From an uncultured Erysipelotrichaceae bacterium (lineage in GTDB: Bacteria; Bacillota_I; Bacilli_A; RFN20; CAG-826): DNA of 64,000 nucleotides. Below the pieces are notes generated by a model. It was given only the letters and a program-made list of their open reading frames with translations, did not search any database and had not been told where the DNA came from. Both the position numbers and the translations under genes were made by a program. Below are positions 45,838-55,311 of this stretch, in pieces; within the stretch, counting starts at the first letter, position 1; each line of letters opens with the position of its first letter. The stretch spans positions 24,288-88,287 of the forward strand of contig CADCDA010000001.1 of NCBI GenBank assembly GCA_902800025.1, in the 5' to 3' direction.

Positions 45838-47058
45838 CTATTTTTTCCTTTTTTCTTCTCGTTTGATGATTTCTGCTAAACCACCTAACGATGTTTCTTT
45901 ATATTTTGCGTTCATATCTAGACCAGTCTTATACATGGTCTTGACTGAATCATCATAACTCACATGAATGTCATCATCAGGAATGATGACTGCTAATTTT
46001 ACTGCATTTATCGCTTTAATTGCAAATAAAGCGCATCTTTCAATACAAGGAATTTGAACATACCCATCAACTGGATCACAAGTAAGGCCTAAAGAATGCT
46101 CTAACGCTATTTCGGCAGACTGGACGATATCCACTGTTCCTTTTCCAAAACAGTGTGCAATCATCGCTGCGCCCATTGAGCAAGCAACACCGATTTCAGC
46201 TTGGCAACCGCATTCTGCCCCACTAACAGAAGCATTCATCTTACAGACGATTCCAAATAAACCAGCTACCATTAAACCTTTGATGATATTATCATCACTA
46301 ACGTGTTTCATACGAAGATATTGAATGCATCCAGGTATAACACCAGCGCTTCCGCATGTCGGAGCGGTCACAATTATTCCTCCAGCGGCGTTTTCTTCAG
46401 CGACTGCAAAGGAATGGGTAGCAACATTCATCGCGACATCATTTTCACCTAATTCGGTGTGTTCCATCGCTTCATACATTTCTTTGGCTTTTCTTCTTAC
46501 TTTTAGTGAGCCTGGAAGATATCCTGTCGCATTTAATCCTCTATTAACTGCGTCATCCATGACTTTTAAGACTCTTTTGAAATAATCATAAGTGTCTTTA
46601 TCTTCGTGCATTTCAACATACTCATATAATGAGATATCATGCTTTATACAATAATTCATGATGTCAGTCATATATTGATGAGGGTAAATACCCTTAATTT
46701 TCGTATCTAATAAGTTATCTCTTGTGATGATTGATCCACCGCCAATAGAAATAACATTTTCTGAGAATTTGCCGTTTTTTGTGTAAACATCAAAAGTTAG
46801 AGTGTTTGGATGCTCAGTAACTGTCACAGTATCAAACACTACTTCATGAGGAATATCTTTTAAAGATAAATCGATAATGTAATCAGTTAAGTGCCCTTTA
46901 CCAGTTAAAGCTAAAGAGCCATATAATGTCACATCGATTCTTTCGATATCTTTATATTTGGAAAGAATATAATCACACGCAAAATGGGGGCCCATCGTAT
47001 GACTACTACTCGGTCCATGTCCTATGATAAAAATTTCTTTAATTGATCTTAATCCCAT
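45838..47058 (-). CDS. sdaA: L-serine ammonia-lyase (single-chain, 4Fe-4S)
   Basis: 406 residues fusing the beta (about 1-150) and alpha (about 160-400) parts. It converts L-serine to pyruvate and ammonia with an oxygen-sensitive 4Fe-4S cluster. Key motifs are GPSSSHTMGP near the start, TAPTCGSAG, MNASVSGAECGCQAE and LTCDPVDG...IPCIERC with the cluster cysteines. Second gene of the operon, 2 bases after the serine acetyltransferase gene, so serine is sent either to pyruvate or to O-acetylserine. Confidence 0.93.
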   Translation of the reverse strand: MGLRSIKEIFIIGHGPSSSHTMGPHFACDYILSKYKDIERIDVTLYGSLALTGKGHLTDYIIDLSLKDIPHEVVFDTVTVTEHPNTLTFDVYTKNGKFSENVISIGGGSIITRDNLLDTKIKGIYPHQYMTDIMNYCIKHDISLYEYVEMHEDKDTYDYFKRVLKVMDDAVNRGLNATGYLPGSLKVRRKAKEMYEAMEHTELGENDVAMNVATHSFAVAEENAAGGIIVTAPTCGSAGVIPGCIQYLRMKHVSDDNIIKGLMVAGLFGIVCKMNASVSGAECGCQAEIGVACSMGAAMIAHCFGKGTVDIVQSAEIALEHSLGLTCDPVDGYVQIPCIERCALFAIKAINAVKLAVIIPDDDIHVSYDDSVKTMYKTGLDMNAKYKETSLGGLAEIIKREEKRKK

Positions 47059-47060
47059 AA

Positions 47061-47822
47061 CTATTTAATAAATTTATTTATTAAGTCTTGTGAATAAACA
47101 ACTTTTGTTCCTTTAACAACGGAGTTAACAATAAAGACGTTAGAGCCAATAACCGCATTTTCTTCAATAATTGTTTCTCCACCTAAAATAGAGGCTCCTG
47201 AATAAATAGTGACATTATCTTGAATTGTTGGATGTCTCTTCTTCCCTTCAAGTTCTCTACCTTCTTTTAAAGATAACGCTCCTAAAGTAACTCCATGATA
47301 CATTTTCACATAATTACCGATTTCACTAGTCTCACCGATAACTATTCCAGTTCCGTGGTCGATAAAGAAAGGGGCACCAATCTTACAACCAGGGTGAATA
47401 TCAATACCAGTTTCCCCGTGAGCGATTTCAGTAATAATACGTGGAACATAAGGTACACCAAAGGTGTAAATGATATGAGCAATACGATAATGGTTAATCG
47501 CTAAGAAGCCTGGGTAAGTAATAACGATTTCATCTTTTGATTCACTAGCAGGATCACTTTCATAGAAAAAGTCTAAGTCTAGATAGACTTCTCTCTTTAA
47601 TTCATCAAGCTTACTAACGAATAAGTCCGCTGTATTTTTACAAATGTAGTTATTGTAAAGAGACTTAATTGTTTTAAGTTTCTTCGCTAAATATTTCTCT
47701 TTGCTGCCAACTAATTTTTCAAAGTATCCAGGAAAAAGATAGCTTCTCACTTCTTCAACGAATTTCAAAATTTCTTTTTTTCTTGGGAAGGTCTCAAAAC
47801 ATGTACTCGCATTAACGCCCAT
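47061..47822 (-). CDS. cysE: Serine acetyltransferase-like enzyme
   Basis: 253 residues with a helical N-terminal part and the left-handed beta-helix of hexapeptide transferases (about 130-235). It has the signature stretch GIDIHPGCKIGAPFFIDHG, VIGETSEIG and the GVTLG loop. It makes O-acetylserine for cysteine synthesis. First gene of the operon; AGGAG precedes ATG 47822. No cysK is in the window. Confidence 0.88.
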   Translation of the reverse strand: MGVNASTCFETFPRKKEILKFVEEVRSYLFPGYFEKLVGSKEKYLAKKLKTIKSLYNNYICKNTADLFVSKLDELKREVYLDLDFFYESDPASESKDEIVITYPGFLAINHYRIAHIIYTFGVPYVPRIITEIAHGETGIDIHPGCKIGAPFFIDHGTGIVIGETSEIGNYVKMYHGVTLGALSLKEGRELEGKKRHPTIQDNVTIYSGASILGGETIIEENAVIGSNVFIVNSVVKGTKVVYSQDLINKFIK

Positions 47823-47844
47823 AATAGCTCCTCATGTATATATA

Positions 47845-47872
47845 ATTATATGGGAGCAAGAAAAAATCGCAA
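47845..47872 (-). promoter_or_regulatory. Promoter of the serine operon
   Basis: Minus-strand -35 TTGCGA (47867-47872) and -10 TATAAT (47845-47850) with a 16-base spacer, about 25 bases before the cysE-like start. It lies back to back with the alpha/beta hydrolase promoter. Confidence 0.55.
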
Positions 47873-47918
47873 ACAAGATGATAAAAAAGAATATATAATA
47901 TTGGGGAGGTAAATTCAT

Positions 47919-48821
47919 ATGAACAAACAAGAAGTCACACTCCAAAGTAGAGATGGGTACAATCTTTCTCTTGCTGTATTTTTAGCAAAAGAACCAAAAG
48001 CAAACATTATGTTCATCCATGGAATGGAAGAATATAAAGAAAGATATGATAAGTTTGCTACCTTTTTGCAAGAAAAAGGATATAACGTTTTTACAAGCGA
48101 TTTAAGAGGACACGGTAAGAACGCTCCTAAGTTATCCCACATCGCTGATAAAGATGGAGACAAATTAATAATTCAAGATCAACAAGAAATCACAAAGTAC
48201 ATTGAAGAAAATCATAAAGGATTACCACTTTATATTTTCGCGCATTCAATGGGCACTATTATTACTCGTGTTTTATTACAAAGTGATTCTAATAAGTATT
48301 CTAAAGTGGCCCTCTCTGGTTATGTTAATCCAAACCCAGCAAGTGGAGTTGGTTTAGGTTTGACTAATTTCATCAAAGCATTCAAAAAGCCAGAAGGCCA
48401 TTCAAAGATGATTAATAATCTTGCAGTCGGTCAATTCTCAAAGGCTATTAAGAACGCAAAAACACCATTAGATTGGCTTTCTTACAACGAAGAGAACGTT
48501 CAAAACTACATTAATGACCCTCTCTGTGGAGTCGAATTCACCCTTGGTAGTTTTGCCGCTTTATTCGGATTAATGAAAGATATGGGTAACGCTAAAAAGT
48601 ATCAAAACGTTAATTCTAATATGCCTATTTTATTGATCGCTGGTGATGCTGATCCATGTACAGGATTAGAAAAAGGTAGAAAAGCATCTTTAGACAATCT
48701 CCACGCAGCAGGATTTAAAGATGTTTCAGTTATCACATTAGAACATATGAGGCATGAAATTCTTAACGAAGTTGAAAACCTTATTGTTTATGATGATATT
48801 CTAAAATTCTTCGATAAATAA
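47919..48821 (+). CDS. Alpha/beta hydrolase (lysophospholipase/monoacylglycerol lipase type)
   Basis: 300 residues of the Hydrolase_4 type. The nucleophile Ser is in AHSMG (about 110), with a GMEEYKERY oxyanion segment, the acid in LIAGDADP and the late His in EHMRHEIL. It is expected to cleave monoacylglycerols or lysophospholipids. A GGGGAGG site and a TATAAT box (47894-47899) precede the ATG. Transcribed alone. Confidence 0.87.
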   Translation: MNKQEVTLQSRDGYNLSLAVFLAKEPKANIMFIHGMEEYKERYDKFATFLQEKGYNVFTSDLRGHGKNAPKLSHIADKDGDKLIIQDQQEITKYIEENHKGLPLYIFAHSMGTIITRVLLQSDSNKYSKVALSGYVNPNPASGVGLGLTNFIKAFKKPEGHSKMINNLAVGQFSKAIKNAKTPLDWLSYNEENVQNYINDPLCGVEFTLGSFAALFGLMKDMGNAKKYQNVNSNMPILLIAGDADPCTGLEKGRKASLDNLHAAGFKDVSVITLEHMRHEILNEVENLIVYDDILKFFDK

Positions 48822-48868
48822 GTTAAACTACAAATAGCTAATAAATTACATATTAATGAAACACAAAA

Positions 48869-48891
48869 AAAGACTGGTAAATCCAGTCTTT
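48869..48891. terminator. Bidirectional terminator
   Basis: Stem AAAGACTGG/CCAGTCTTT with a 5-base loop between the convergent hydrolase and lipoprotein genes. The minus side has TTTTTTT. Confidence 0.78.
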
Positions 48892-48911
48892 AATTTGTTT
48901 TGCTAATTCAA

Positions 48912-49700
48912 TTAAGAAGCGGAAGAGAATTGAGCGTCTTCTGGAACTGCAAACACGTTAACTTGTGCAATAGAACTATAAGTTGTATTATTACCGCTTG
49001 TTACTGGAACAATGGAAGATACAACTTCAAAATAGATAACGATATCTTCTGGTTGACCTTCTTCGCCATAAGAATTAATTGATTCAAGATATCCGAAATC
49101 ATTTTCGCCATCATAATCAGAATCGAATAATCCGACCATACTGCTTAGTCCACCTTCTTGTGGAATATAGAGCATGTCATAAAGAACAGGTGTGAGTGTT
49201 TCTACTTCAGGATCAGTAATGTCTTCTTCAAAGAAAGCATCAAATGCGGCAAACGCTGTGTTGTGCAAAACGATATCTCTATGACTTGCTAAGTCAGCAT
49301 CAGTAAGTCCATCATAGTAGCTGTAGACGAGTGAGAACGAATCTTGTGATTCTGGAATCTTATAATACTTCATCATATCAACTGATTCTGATTCATAATT
49401 AAGACCTATTGTTTCTTTTTCATCACTTAAAGAAATAAGTTCGAAATCTTCGACATTTCCTTCTGCTTCTTGTGGATCAATCTTAATATAATTGCCATCT
49501 TCATCCTTGACTCTCAAACCGTTTTTGTTTGTAATATAGCCTTCATCATCATGGTAAAAGTTCTTCCAGAAGAAAGATTTTAAGAATGAATAAGCAGCTT
49601 CAGAACCTTTTGATTTTTTTGGTGCTGCTGCTTGTTGATTACAACCCACTAAGCCTACTAACGATGCTAATGCTAATGTAATTAAACTACTCTTTTTCAT
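48912..49700 (-). CDS. Lipoprotein, unknown
   Basis: 262 residues. The lipobox is VGC near residue 20. The mature part is a mixed alpha/beta domain rich in Asp and Glu with no recognised family. GGAG precedes ATG 49700. Transcribed alone, with the shared terminator at 48869-48891. Confidence 0.75.
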   Translation of the reverse strand: MKKSSLITLALASLVGLVGCNQQAAAPKKSKGSEAAYSFLKSFFWKNFYHDDEGYITNKNGLRVKDEDGNYIKIDPQEAEGNVEDFELISLSDEKETIGLNYESESVDMMKYYKIPESQDSFSLVYSYYDGLTDADLASHRDIVLHNTAFAAFDAFFEEDITDPEVETLTPVLYDMLYIPQEGGLSSMVGLFDSDYDGENDFGYLESINSYGEEGQPEDIVIYFEVVSSIVPVTSGNNTTYSSIAQVNVFAVPEDAQFSSAS

Positions 49701-49801
49701 GTGTAAATCTCCTTTCGTGAAAATTTGTATGTTTGGTAAGAGTATATGACAAAAAAATAAATGAATGCAACATTTTTTTATAAAAAATATGCAAATAAGT
49801 G

Positions 49802-50395
49802 CTAAAGATCTTTTTTATTTATGCCCGCGTGCTCGATTATTTTATATATAGATGGGGTGAGGATCATTGTTGAAATAATTTCTAATAAGAAATTAACACC
49901 AATCATTCCCATAAAAAGTGCTGCCGCAACCGTTGGCATTGTGTCACTAATCATGCCTTGTAAAATTGGCATAAAGAAAATTAGGCAAAAAATTGCAAAT
50001 ATTCCAGTGTTAATGATTGGAACTAACGCTGAAGCAAGGATTACTCCATATATTTTTTTCTCTTCTTTAAATGGCTTTACCACTAGTCCAGCAACAATAC
50101 CTGCAAGTGTGGTTTTTAATAAACACGCTAGGACAGTGCCAGCAGGACTTACTGAGAAGAAGAACTGCATTGTGCTAGGAGAGATTAAAACCATCACTCC
50201 GCATACAAGTCCTAAAAAGCCTCCCACTACTGGACCATATAATATCGCTCCAATAGCGATAGGGACTAAACTTAAGTTAATATTTGCGAATCCAGGGTTA
50301 ATATAATTACCAATAACTTGTAATAAAATTTCGATGCCGACAAGGATTCCAGTTGTCGCGATCATTTTAGTATTAAAATAACGTTTCTTTTCCAT
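49802..50395 (-). CDS. ECF transporter S component
   Basis: 197 residues with about six membrane segments, of the ECF_trnsprt (PF12822) type. The pattern NLSLVPIAIGAILYGPVVGGFLG is typical of substrate-binding S components of vitamin or cofactor ECF transporters. Substrate not readable. The start chosen is ATG 50395; an upstream ATG at 50437 adds 14 residues but has no ribosome binding site. A TATAAT box ends about 9 bases before ATG 50395, so translation may start nearly leaderless. Energising A, A' and T subunits are not in the window. Confidence 0.82.
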   Translation of the reverse strand: MEKKRYFNTKMIATTGILVGIEILLQVIGNYINPGFANINLSLVPIAIGAILYGPVVGGFLGLVCGVMVLISPSTMQFFFSVSPAGTVLACLLKTTLAGIVAGLVVKPFKEEKKIYGVILASALVPIINTGIFAIFCLIFFMPILQGMISDTMPTVAAALFMGMIGVNFLLEIISTMILTPSIYKIIEHAGINKKDL

Positions 50396-50492
50396 AGCGG
50401 TATCTATTATAACGATATTTTTTAAAAAAATAAGCATATTATTAGTTTTTTATTTCAGGATAGTTAAAATAATAGTGATAGGAGGTAACAAA

Positions 50493-51527
50493 ATGATTAA
50501 AATCGCTTTCTATGACGCAAAGCCATATGACATCCCTGCATTTGAAAAATACGGTAAGGAAAGAGGAATAGAATTTAAATTTTTTGAATCTCATCTTAAT
50601 CCCGATACCGCTCATCTTGCAAAAGGATATGATGGAGTGTGCGCGTTTGTTAACGACATCATCACTAAAGAAGTCATTGATATCTTATATTCTTATAATA
50701 TAAAGCTCATCGCCTTAAGGTGCGCCGGATTCAATAATGTTGATATCAAATCCGCTTTCGGTAAAATTCATGTTTATCGCGTCCCCGCGTATTCTCCTTA
50801 CGCAGTTGCAGAACACGCAATGGCCTTATTATTAACAAGTAATAGAAGAATCCATAAAGCCTATATTCGTACAAGAGACTATAATTTCTCCTTAAATGAA
50901 TTAACAGGCGTTGATTTATATAATAAAACCATGGGGGTTATTGGAACCGGTAAAATCGGTAAAGTCTTCATTAATATTTGTAAAGGCTTTGGAATGAACG
51001 TCATCGCTTATGATAAATACCCAGATAAGAATCTAGATATCGAATACGTTGAATTAGATGAATTATTTAAAAGAAGCGATTTTATATCGCTCCACTGCCC
51101 TTTAACTGATGAAAATAAACACATGATTAATCAAGAATCGATTAAGCTCATGAAAAAGGGAGTAGGAATCATTAATACCTCTCGAGGCGGATTAATTAAT
51201 GGAGAAGACTTATTAAGAGGAATCAAAGAAAGAAAAATCGGATTCGCATGCCTAGATGTCTATGAAGAAGAAGGCGACCTCTTCTATGAAGATAAGTCAG
51301 GCCACATCTTAGATGATGATACATTAAGAAGTTTGATCTCAATGCCTAATGTCATCATCACATCTCACCAAGCTTTCTTAACAAAAGAAGCGTTAAGTAA
51401 TATCGCCGATACAACAACACAAAACATTCTTAACTATTTCAAAGGTGAAGTAAGTGATAATGAAATTTGTTACCACTGCGCTAACATTGAAAATTGTAAA
51501 AAGAAAAGAAATCTAAAATGTTTTTAA
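50493..51527 (+). CDS. D-lactate dehydrogenase-like 2-hydroxyacid dehydrogenase
   Basis: 344 residues of the D-isomer-specific 2-hydroxyacid dehydrogenase family. The Rossmann motif GVIGTGKIG is at about 147-155, the signature HCPLTDENKHMIN at about 199-211, the Arg in NTSRGG and the active-site His-Gln near 290. This looks like fermentative D-LDH. The C-terminal tail (about 325-344) is unusual: CYHCANIENC with a final KCF, four Cys. The ATG at 50493 follows AGGAGG; the GTG at 50475 includes the Shine-Dalgarno site and was rejected. Confidence 0.88.
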   Translation: MIKIAFYDAKPYDIPAFEKYGKERGIEFKFFESHLNPDTAHLAKGYDGVCAFVNDIITKEVIDILYSYNIKLIALRCAGFNNVDIKSAFGKIHVYRVPAYSPYAVAEHAMALLLTSNRRIHKAYIRTRDYNFSLNELTGVDLYNKTMGVIGTGKIGKVFINICKGFGMNVIAYDKYPDKNLDIEYVELDELFKRSDFISLHCPLTDENKHMINQESIKLMKKGVGIINTSRGGLINGEDLLRGIKERKIGFACLDVYEEEGDLFYEDKSGHILDDDTLRSLISMPNVIITSHQAFLTKEALSNIADTTTQNILNYFKGEVSDNEICYHCANIENCKKKRNLKCF

Positions 51528-51560
51528 ATAAAATAATAGATAAAATCGGAGGAAATTATT

Positions 51561-52034
51561 ATGTCAGTCTATGATTTTAAAGTCAAAAATCAAAAGGGAG
51601 AAGAAGTCTCCTTAAAAGACTATGAAGGAAAAGTCTTATTAATCGTCAATACTGCAACAGGATGTGGATTTACTCCTCAATACGAAGGCTTAGAAAAACT
51701 TTACGAAGAATATAGAGAACAAGGTTTTGAAATCCTCGATTTCCCTTGCAACCAATTCTTCCGTCAAGCACCTGGCTCTGATGAAGAAATCAATCAATTC
51801 TGTTCACTTAGATACAACACTCAATTCCCAAGATTTAAGAAAATCGAAGTAAACGGAAATAAAGCAGATCCTTTATTCAAATACATTTGCACTCAAAACG
51901 GCAAATATAAGAGAGTTAAATGGAACTTCACAAAATTCTTAGTCAATAGACAAGGTGAAGTCGTCGCTAGATTTGAACCAACTGAAAAGCCAGAAAGCTT
52001 TGAAAATAAAATTAAAGAAGAATTAGCAAAGTAA
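51561..52034 (+). CDS. Glutathione peroxidase-type thiol peroxidase
   Basis: 157 residues of the GPX family. The catalytic Cys35 (NTATGCGFT) replaces selenocysteine, with Gln in FPCNQF and Trp in KWNFTKF. In bacteria without glutathione it probably works with thioredoxin. RBS GGAGG before ATG. It is 33 bases after the D-LDH gene and 30 bases before a CDF transporter, on the same strand. Confidence 0.93.
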   Translation: MSVYDFKVKNQKGEEVSLKDYEGKVLLIVNTATGCGFTPQYEGLEKLYEEYREQGFEILDFPCNQFFRQAPGSDEEINQFCSLRYNTQFPRFKKIEVNGNKADPLFKYICTQNGKYKRVKWNFTKFLVNRQGEVVARFEPTEKPESFENKIKEELAK

Positions 52035-52064
52035 GTAATTCTTAAGGAATTAACGTCAATAGTT

Positions 52065-53168
52065 ATGAATAGAGAACAAAAAATTATTCAAACTAGTATT
52101 ATTGGAATAATCGGCAACGTTCTTTTAGTTGCGGCCAAAGCAACAATCGGACTAATTGCTGGATCTATTTCTATCATTTTGGACGCTGTTAATAACTTAA
52201 CCGATACATTAAGTAGTATCATCACTATTATCGGCACTAAGTTATCAACAAAGAAACCAGATAAGAAACATCCATATGGACATGGACGTATTGAATACAT
52301 CACTTCTTTAGCGGTAGCGGTTATTATTCTTGTCGCTGGTGGAAGCGCAATATATGAATCCATCTTGTCCCTTGTAAGGAAAACCACTGCTACTTATTCA
52401 AATATTAGTCTAATCATCATTTCTATTGCGATCTTAGTAAAAGTCGCTCTTGGATTATATTATCGTAAGGTAGCTAAAGAGGTTAAAAGTGACGCTCTTA
52501 AAGGAAGCGGAATGGACGCCTTATTTGACGCAATATTGTCACTTACCACCCTTATCGGTGCGATTGTCGCAATGTTTACAGGAGTGGCAATTGAAGGATA
52601 TTTAGGTATTCTTATTGGCTTATTCATTATTAAGACTGGAATCGATATTTTAAGAAGCGCGATCAGTTCAATTATTGGAGAAAGAACAAGCGATGATGTC
52701 GCTATTGCAATTAAACAAACTGTGAACTCTTTTCCAGAAGTTATCGGTTCTTATGATTTAATCCTTAATAATTATGGACACAATAGAGCGATTGGCTCTA
52801 TCCATATCGAAGTCAATGATAAATTGACCGCTAAAGAAATACACCCATTAACAAGAAAAATTTCACAAGAAGTATTTCTTAAATTCGGTGTCATCTTGAC
52901 AGTAGGCATTTATGCCTCTAATACTAGCAATCCAGAAATCGTTGAAATCAGAAAAGATCTTCACGAATTAGTAAAAGATTATCCTAGCGTGAAACAAGTT
53001 CATGGATTCTATGTTGATGAACAATTAAAGATGATCAGTTTTGACTTATTAGTGAGTTTTGATGAAAAAAATGTCGAAGGGCTCAAAGAATCAATCATTA
53101 ATAAACTCAAAGAAAAACACCCTAATTATCAATACTACATTGTCATAGACAATGATTATTCAAACTAA
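52065..53168 (+). CDS. Cation diffusion facilitator transporter
   Basis: 367 residues. Six membrane segments make up the N-terminal two thirds, followed by a cytoplasmic C-terminal domain. The metal-site pattern DAVNNLTDTLSS and HPYGHGRIEYI is typical of CDF Zn/Mn/Fe exporters. The family exports divalent metal by proton exchange; which metal is not certain. Ribosome binding site is weak (AAGGAA about 18 bases upstream). Probably co-transcribed with the peroxidase. Confidence 0.9.
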   Translation: MNREQKIIQTSIIGIIGNVLLVAAKATIGLIAGSISIILDAVNNLTDTLSSIITIIGTKLSTKKPDKKHPYGHGRIEYITSLAVAVIILVAGGSAIYESILSLVRKTTATYSNISLIIISIAILVKVALGLYYRKVAKEVKSDALKGSGMDALFDAILSLTTLIGAIVAMFTGVAIEGYLGILIGLFIIKTGIDILRSAISSIIGERTSDDVAIAIKQTVNSFPEVIGSYDLILNNYGHNRAIGSIHIEVNDKLTAKEIHPLTRKISQEVFLKFGVILTVGIYASNTSNPEIVEIRKDLHELVKDYPSVKQVHGFYVDEQLKMISFDLLVSFDEKNVEGLKESIINKLKEKHPNYQYYIVIDNDYSN

Positions 53169-53196
53169 AAGGAGAATGATTTAAGCCATTCTCCTT
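53169..53196 (+). terminator. Terminator after the CDF gene
   Basis: 10-bp stem AAGGAGAATG/CATTCTCCTT followed by TTTTTTC, directly after the stop. Confidence 0.85.
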
Positions 53197-53218
53197 TTTT
53201 TCTTGCTATATATTTTTA

Positions 53219-53560
53219 TTAATCTTCGCTAGGTGTCGCTTCCACATCCACGACTGATGTGTCTTTTGCTAAACGGGCTGCTCTTCTTTGAGCTTTTTCA
53301 TAATCTCTATCGCTAACTTTCGCGTGGATTAATAAGATGACTACTGTAACAACAGCAGCAACACCTAAAATGATAAAGCCTTGAACTAAGAATGAAAGCG
53401 CTCCGAAACTAGCGTTTGTCTTATACAAGTCAGATTTAACTGGTGAAACGAATTCACAAGCAACACCTAAACTAATATAAACCAAACCCCAAATGCCTAA
53501 TAGTCCTAAAACCGAATAAGCAATGAGTTCAAAAATGGAAATTGGAAGTTTTTTCTTCAT
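53219..53560 (-). CDS. Small membrane protein, unknown
   Basis: 113 residues. Two membrane segments (about 8-33 and 55-78) and a charged C-terminal tail with KAQRRAARLAKD, no family recognised. 30 bases after the 281-residue gene, probably in the same transcript. Confidence 0.65.
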   Translation of the reverse strand: MKKKLPISIFELIAYSVLGLLGIWGLVYISLGVACEFVSPVKSDLYKTNASFGALSFLVQGFIILGVAAVVTVVILLIHAKVSDRDYEKAQRRAARLAKDTSVVDVEATPSED

Positions 53561-53590
53561 ATTGAATACCTGCGATTAATAATAAATAAA

Positions 53591-54436
53591 TTAAGCTTGT
53601 GGGCCACCTTGGGCTTTACGAATTTCAGCGAGCATTTCTTGTAATGCTTTGTTGAATAATTCTTGCCATTTTGGTCCAGTTTTTTGAAGTAATGCGTTGA
53701 CTCCGTCAAGAGCTTCTTTAAATAAATCTGGGAAGTTCTTGTTATCACGACGTTCTCTTCTTCCTTCAGACATTTCAACAACTTGGATACATTTATCTAA
53801 AGCATCAAGTGTTTCATTGTCGATGAAGTGATTGTGTTGTCTAATCATTCTTAATAATTCAGCGTATTTCGCTAATTCGTTTTGAACGATAAAGTTACTT
53901 TGTGGGGTTGGTTTTCCACCAGCTTCACCCATCACTTTTTGGAATTCAAAGAATGATTTTTGGAAATCTTGCATCATGAGTAAGAAAACGAATAAACGAT
54001 AATGACGATCATCGACTGGCATTAAGTCTTCAATGATTGGTTCATTTTCATTTTGCTTTCTTGCTAAATTAACATGGAAATAGATGATATCTCTAAGTGG
54101 TTCCATTAATCTAACGACATAGTCGTAGATTTTTAAATGTTGAGAATGATCCACTCTAATTTTTCCATCACTGGTTTTAACTAAGATTGTTGAATTATCG
54201 CCATATAATTCATCAAGCATTTCTCTATAGCGATTATAGAATTCTTCAAACTTGTCCTTATTAGCGTCTAAGAATTTGCCAAGAGGTGTTTCGACTTCTA
54301 AACCTTTTGTAAGAACTGCTTTTCTTTGATCAAAGATTTTGGCGTCATGTTCACGTGGTAAAACATATTCAAGAGTGTCTCTTAAATGGGTTGCTACGTG
54401 AATAATGTCGAAATTGTATTGATTAATGTTTTTCAT
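53591..54436 (-). CDS. Soluble helical protein, unknown
   Basis: 281 residues, predicted all-helical, no signal peptide and no membrane segment. Dominated by helix-forming charged stretches, including a RERRDNKNF segment near residue 230 and a Gln/Gly/Pro-rich end (AQGGPQA). No family recognised. A minus-strand promoter TATAAT box at about 54525 serves it. First of two genes with the small membrane protein. Confidence 0.7.
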   Translation of the reverse strand: MKNINQYNFDIIHVATHLRDTLEYVLPREHDAKIFDQRKAVLTKGLEVETPLGKFLDANKDKFEEFYNRYREMLDELYGDNSTILVKTSDGKIRVDHSQHLKIYDYVVRLMEPLRDIIYFHVNLARKQNENEPIIEDLMPVDDRHYRLFVFLLMMQDFQKSFFEFQKVMGEAGGKPTPQSNFIVQNELAKYAELLRMIRQHNHFIDNETLDALDKCIQVVEMSEGRRERRDNKNFPDLFKEALDGVNALLQKTGPKWQELFNKALQEMLAEIRKAQGGPQA

Positions 54437-54583
54437 TGATATTTGCCCTCCTTCAATACATTAAGAGAAGTTATACTTCACAAGCGGATAGTATCTCACC
54501 TCAAAATATCGGGCTTTATCTATTATACACAAGTAATCTATTTTGTCATAAATATATTTTATGAAATCACTATTAATAGAAAA

Positions 54584-54608
54584 GACGTCCACATTTGAAG
54601 TGAACGTC
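54584..54608 (-). terminator. Terminator after hpf
   Basis: 9-bp stem GACGTTCAC/GTGGACGTC (one wobble) with TTTTCTATT on the minus side. Confidence 0.75.
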
Positions 54609-54630
54609 ATTTCCTATTTAAATAATTTTA

Positions 54631-55182
54631 TTATTTAATTGGGTTCTCCGCTTGGATGACACCATATCCGCCATCATTACGGACATAAACTGTTGAAATT
54701 CTATCATCTTCTTCATCTAAATACATGAAGAATGGGTGACCAAGAGCTTCCATTCTTGTAATGGCTTCTTCGATGCTCATTGGTTGTAAGTAATATGATT
54801 TGGCTCTAACGATAACGTCTTGGCCTTCTTCCTTTTCTTCAGCAACGATTTGATCAAAGTCAATGGCTTTTCCTAAAGACAAACGGTTGTTACTACGATC
54901 CATTCTTGTCTTGATTCTGCGCATTTGGTCTTCAAGCTTATCAATTACTAAATCAATAGCAGCGTACAAATCTTCGTGTTCAACTTCCGCTCTTAATGGC
55001 ATGTTAGGTAAGAAGATTGTCACCTCCACTTTTTGTGCAGTCTTGTGTGCACTGACAACGCAACGACATTCAACATTTTCGTTAATAAGAAAATACTTGT
55101 CCATCTTTGCGAGTTTGCTTTGAAGAGCATTCGAAATGCCGTCGGTCACATGAATGTTCTTTCCGATGATTTGGTATTTCAT
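54631..55182 (-). CDS. hpf: Long-form ribosome hibernation-promoting factor
   Basis: 183 residues. The N-terminal S30AE/HPF domain (about 1-100) is followed by a linker and the C-terminal dimerisation domain (about 125-183, YYLQPMSIEEAITRMEALGHPFF). It makes 100S ribosome dimers in stationary phase. The start is ATG 55182 behind GGAAAGGAG; an upstream TTG at 55203 includes that site. Confidence 0.93.
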   Translation of the reverse strand: MKYQIIGKNIHVTDGISNALQSKLAKMDKYFLINENVECRCVVSAHKTAQKVEVTIFLPNMPLRAEVEHEDLYAAIDLVIDKLEDQMRRIKTRMDRSNNRLSLGKAIDFDQIVAEEKEEGQDVIVRAKSYYLQPMSIEEAITRMEALGHPFFMYLDEEDDRISTVYVRNDGGYGVIQAENPIK

Positions 55183-55275
55183 GATATATAGTCTCCTTTC
55201 CAAATTCCTGAAATAGGATCACACTTTAATTATAACTAATTATTTAGGAAATACCTATAGTTCTTTTATTAAAAA

Positions 55276-55301
55276 GGCCTAGGTTTTTCTCTTCCTAGAC
55301 C
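55276..55301 (-). terminator. Terminator after metK
   Basis: Stem GGTCTAGG/CCTAGGCC followed by TTTTT on the minus strand, just past the stop. Confidence 0.8.
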
Positions 55302-55311
55302 TCGTAGTTTA

